Shown here: positions 62,524 through 64,000 of the stretch, piece after piece
Position numbering within the stretch: the stretch's first letter is position 1
Layout: every line of letters begins with the position of its first letter
Origin: Citrobacter amalonaticus Y19
Lineage (GTDB): Bacteria; Pseudomonadota; Gammaproteobacteria; Enterobacterales; Enterobacteriaceae
DNA length: 64,000 nucleotides
Assembly: GCF_000981805.1 (NCBI RefSeq)
Contig: NZ_CP011132.1
Coordinates: 2,108,001-2,172,000 of the forward strand
Direction of reading: 5' to 3'
Translations under genes and position numbers: made by a program
The notes under the pieces: generated by a model
The model's database searches: none
Told to the model about the DNA's origin: nothing
What the model saw: only the letters and a program-made list of their open reading frames with translations

Positions 62524-63936
62524 ATGAGTCAAACCCTGAGTAGTACAGTTGCGCCTAAAAATCGCTACGTGCAAATTACTGGCTTTCTTGCAGCATTAGG
62601 AGGCCTTTTATTCGGCCTTGATGTCGGCGTTATTGCCGGGGCTTTACCCTTTATAGAGAAGGAGTTTCTTGTTAGCGATCACACGCTTGAATGGATAGTC
62701 AGCGCATTGCTGGGCGGAGCGGCCATTGGCGCATTGCTTGCTGGTTGTTTCTCACCCGCTTTGGGTCGCAAAAAAGTATTGCTCTTCTCAGCAGTCATTT
62801 TTCTACTCGGCGCTCTCTTCTGCGCGTTCGCCTGGTCTCCCGGTTCACTGATTTTAGCCCGATTCGTGCTAGGGCTCGCCGTCGGAGGGGCATCATTTAC
62901 GGCTCCCGTGTACATATCAGAAGTCGCCCCCCGTCAGTATCGGGGCGCCATGATTTCCGTTTATCAGTTAATGGTCACCATCGGCATTCTCTGCGCATTT
63001 TTGTCTAATACTGCCCTGAGCTATTCTGGAAGCTGGCGATGGATGCTGGGTGTTATCGCTATCCCAGCAGCATTGTTCCTGATAGGCACCGCTCTATTAC
63101 CTGAAAGTCCACGCTGGCTACTGATGCGCAAGCGAGAGGTAGAAGCGAAATTGATCCTGCTTAAGCTTCGCAACAGTGAGAGTATTGTTGCAGATGAAAT
63201 CAGTGAAATTAACGAGCAACTACGCGTTCCACAGCAGGGCTGGTCGCTATTCAAGTCAAACAGCAATTTCCGCCGTTCGGTATGTCTGGGTATTCTGCTG
63301 CAGGTTATGCAGCAGCTTACAGGAATCAATGTCATCATCTATTATGCACCGCGCGTATTCGAGCTTGCAGGATATAGCGACACCACCATGCAAATGTGGG
63401 GGACGGTCATTGTAGGTGTTACTAACGTGCTTGCAACGTTTATAGCGGTAGGTTTTATCGATCGCTGGGGCAGAAAACCTATTCTTTATATCGGTTTCCT
63501 GGTAATGGCAGCGGGTCTGGGTATTCTTGGTTATCTCTTTGAATCCGGTCACACTGTAAGCGGTGCAATTATCCTGAGTGCGCTGGAGCAAAAGGTGGCA
63601 GTGCTGAGCCTTCTGGGCTTTATTGTTGGTTTTGCCATGTCGGCAGGACCTTTGGTATGGACGCTTTGCGCCGAAATCCAACCTATAAAAGGCCGTGATT
63701 TTGGTATCACTATCTCAACGATTACCAACTGGGTAGTTAACATGATGGTTGGTGCAACCTTCCTGACCTTACTTAATACGCTGGGCGGCGGTCAGACATT
63801 TATGCTTTATGCCGCAATGAATCTGTTCTTTATCATTCTGGTGGCGCTCTATGTCCCGGAAACAAAAGGCGAGTCGCTGGAAAATATTGAAAAACGGTTA
63901 CTCGAGGGCGTTGCGCTAAGAAAGCTAGGACGTTAA
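62524..63936 (+). CDS. MFS sugar porter (GalP/AraE/XylE type)
   Basis: 470 residues, twelve membrane helices. Sugar-porter signatures: FGLDVGVIAGALPFI, GRKKVLLFSA, PESPRWLLMRKRE, QQLTGINVIIYYAPRVF, DRWGRKP and the final VPETKGESLENIEKRL. A proton-coupled hexose/pentose symporter at the inner membrane. It lies 75 bases after the aldehyde dehydrogenase gene and is probably co-transcribed, feeding the substrate. Confidence 0.95.
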   Translation: MSQTLSSTVAPKNRYVQITGFLAALGGLLFGLDVGVIAGALPFIEKEFLVSDHTLEWIVSALLGGAAIGALLAGCFSPALGRKKVLLFSAVIFLLGALFCAFAWSPGSLILARFVLGLAVGGASFTAPVYISEVAPRQYRGAMISVYQLMVTIGILCAFLSNTALSYSGSWRWMLGVIAIPAALFLIGTALLPESPRWLLMRKREVEAKLILLKLRNSESIVADEISEINEQLRVPQQGWSLFKSNSNFRRSVCLGILLQVMQQLTGINVIIYYAPRVFELAGYSDTTMQMWGTVIVGVTNVLATFIAVGFIDRWGRKPILYIGFLVMAAGLGILGYLFESGHTVSGAIILSALEQKVAVLSLLGFIVGFAMSAGPLVWTLCAEIQPIKGRDFGITISTITNWVVNMMVGATFLTLLNTLGGGQTFMLYAAMNLFFIILVALYVPETKGESLENIEKRLLEGVALRKLGR

Positions 63937-63942
63937 CCACAC

Positions 63943-63980
63943 CACAGGCACGCTACGCTGACTGCGTGCCTGTGATTTTC
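63943..63980 (+). terminator. Terminator of the sugar-oxidation operon
   Basis: CACAGGCACGC/GCGTGCCTGTG, an 11-bp perfect stem with a 10-nt loop, then ATTTTCC, 7 bases after the transporter stop. Confidence 0.85.
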
Positions 63981-64000
63981 CATGCGCTTAACGGACTATC

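Overview
The window looks like enterobacterial chromosome of the Salmonella/Citrobacter/Escherichia kind. The evidence is an OmpC-family (OmpS1/YedS-like) porin tail, the order serU tRNA-Ser, mtfA, tRNA-Asn, and typical enterobacterial codon use. I cannot fix the species.

Region 1 (1-8341) is chromosome with older accessory layers. It holds the porin 3' end, a pertactin-type autotransporter and a DinI/MsgA-like gene with a rewritten 5' end. An acyltransferase-3 gene is cut by an IS3-family (IS407-group) element that still has its TTAA target duplication. A decayed tyrosine integrase lies beside tRNA-Ser(CGA), followed by mtfA and tRNA-Asn(GTT).

Region 2 (8326 to at least 58819) is an integrative conjugative element of the SPI-7/PFGI-1/ICEHin1056 type (G-type mating-pair formation, MobH relaxase). 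It is integrated at the 3' end of tRNA-Asn by an integrase like that of the Yersinia high-pathogenicity island. From left to right it carries the integrase; a complete type II CBASS operon (CD-NTase, Cap2, Cap3, HNH-SAVED effector); MobH relaxase, a ribbon-helix-helix protein, ParA and RadC; the first T4SS block (TraG-N, TIGR03755, TraU-like TIGR03756, TIGR03757); a cargo slot with an unknown gene and a GAPS4-like two-gene defence system; the second T4SS block (VirB4-like ATPase through TraD, transglycosylase and PilL lipoprotein); a DUF4917/SIR2-like gene; and the DNA-processing block (topoisomerase III, SNF2-type helicase, N6-methyltransferase-like protein, DUF3275, DUF3577, DUF3085, PAPS-reductase-like protein, SSB, DUF3158, TIGR03761, DUF2857, ParB, AlpA). 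Most genes are on the minus strand and many overlap by ATGA or TGATG, so they are probably translationally coupled.

Region 3 (59213-63980) is a catabolic operon: GMC-family FAD dehydrogenase, aldehyde dehydrogenase and an MFS sugar porter, with a CRP-like site upstream and a terminator after it. It resembles a two-step oxidation of a sugar or polyol with its own uptake system. No second copy of the tRNA-Asn att core was seen, so this operon is probably ICE cargo and the right end of the element lies outside the window.

The most unusual signals are: a 30-bp perfect inverted repeat with a 2-nt centre (55190-55251); a compact non-coding segment bounded by 13-bp inverted repeats (24233-24404); an HNH-SAVED effector with a long extra N-terminal region; a tandem trio of small HxxGDWG proteins; and terminator-like hairpins repeatedly placed just before ribosome binding sites in the DNA-processing block.
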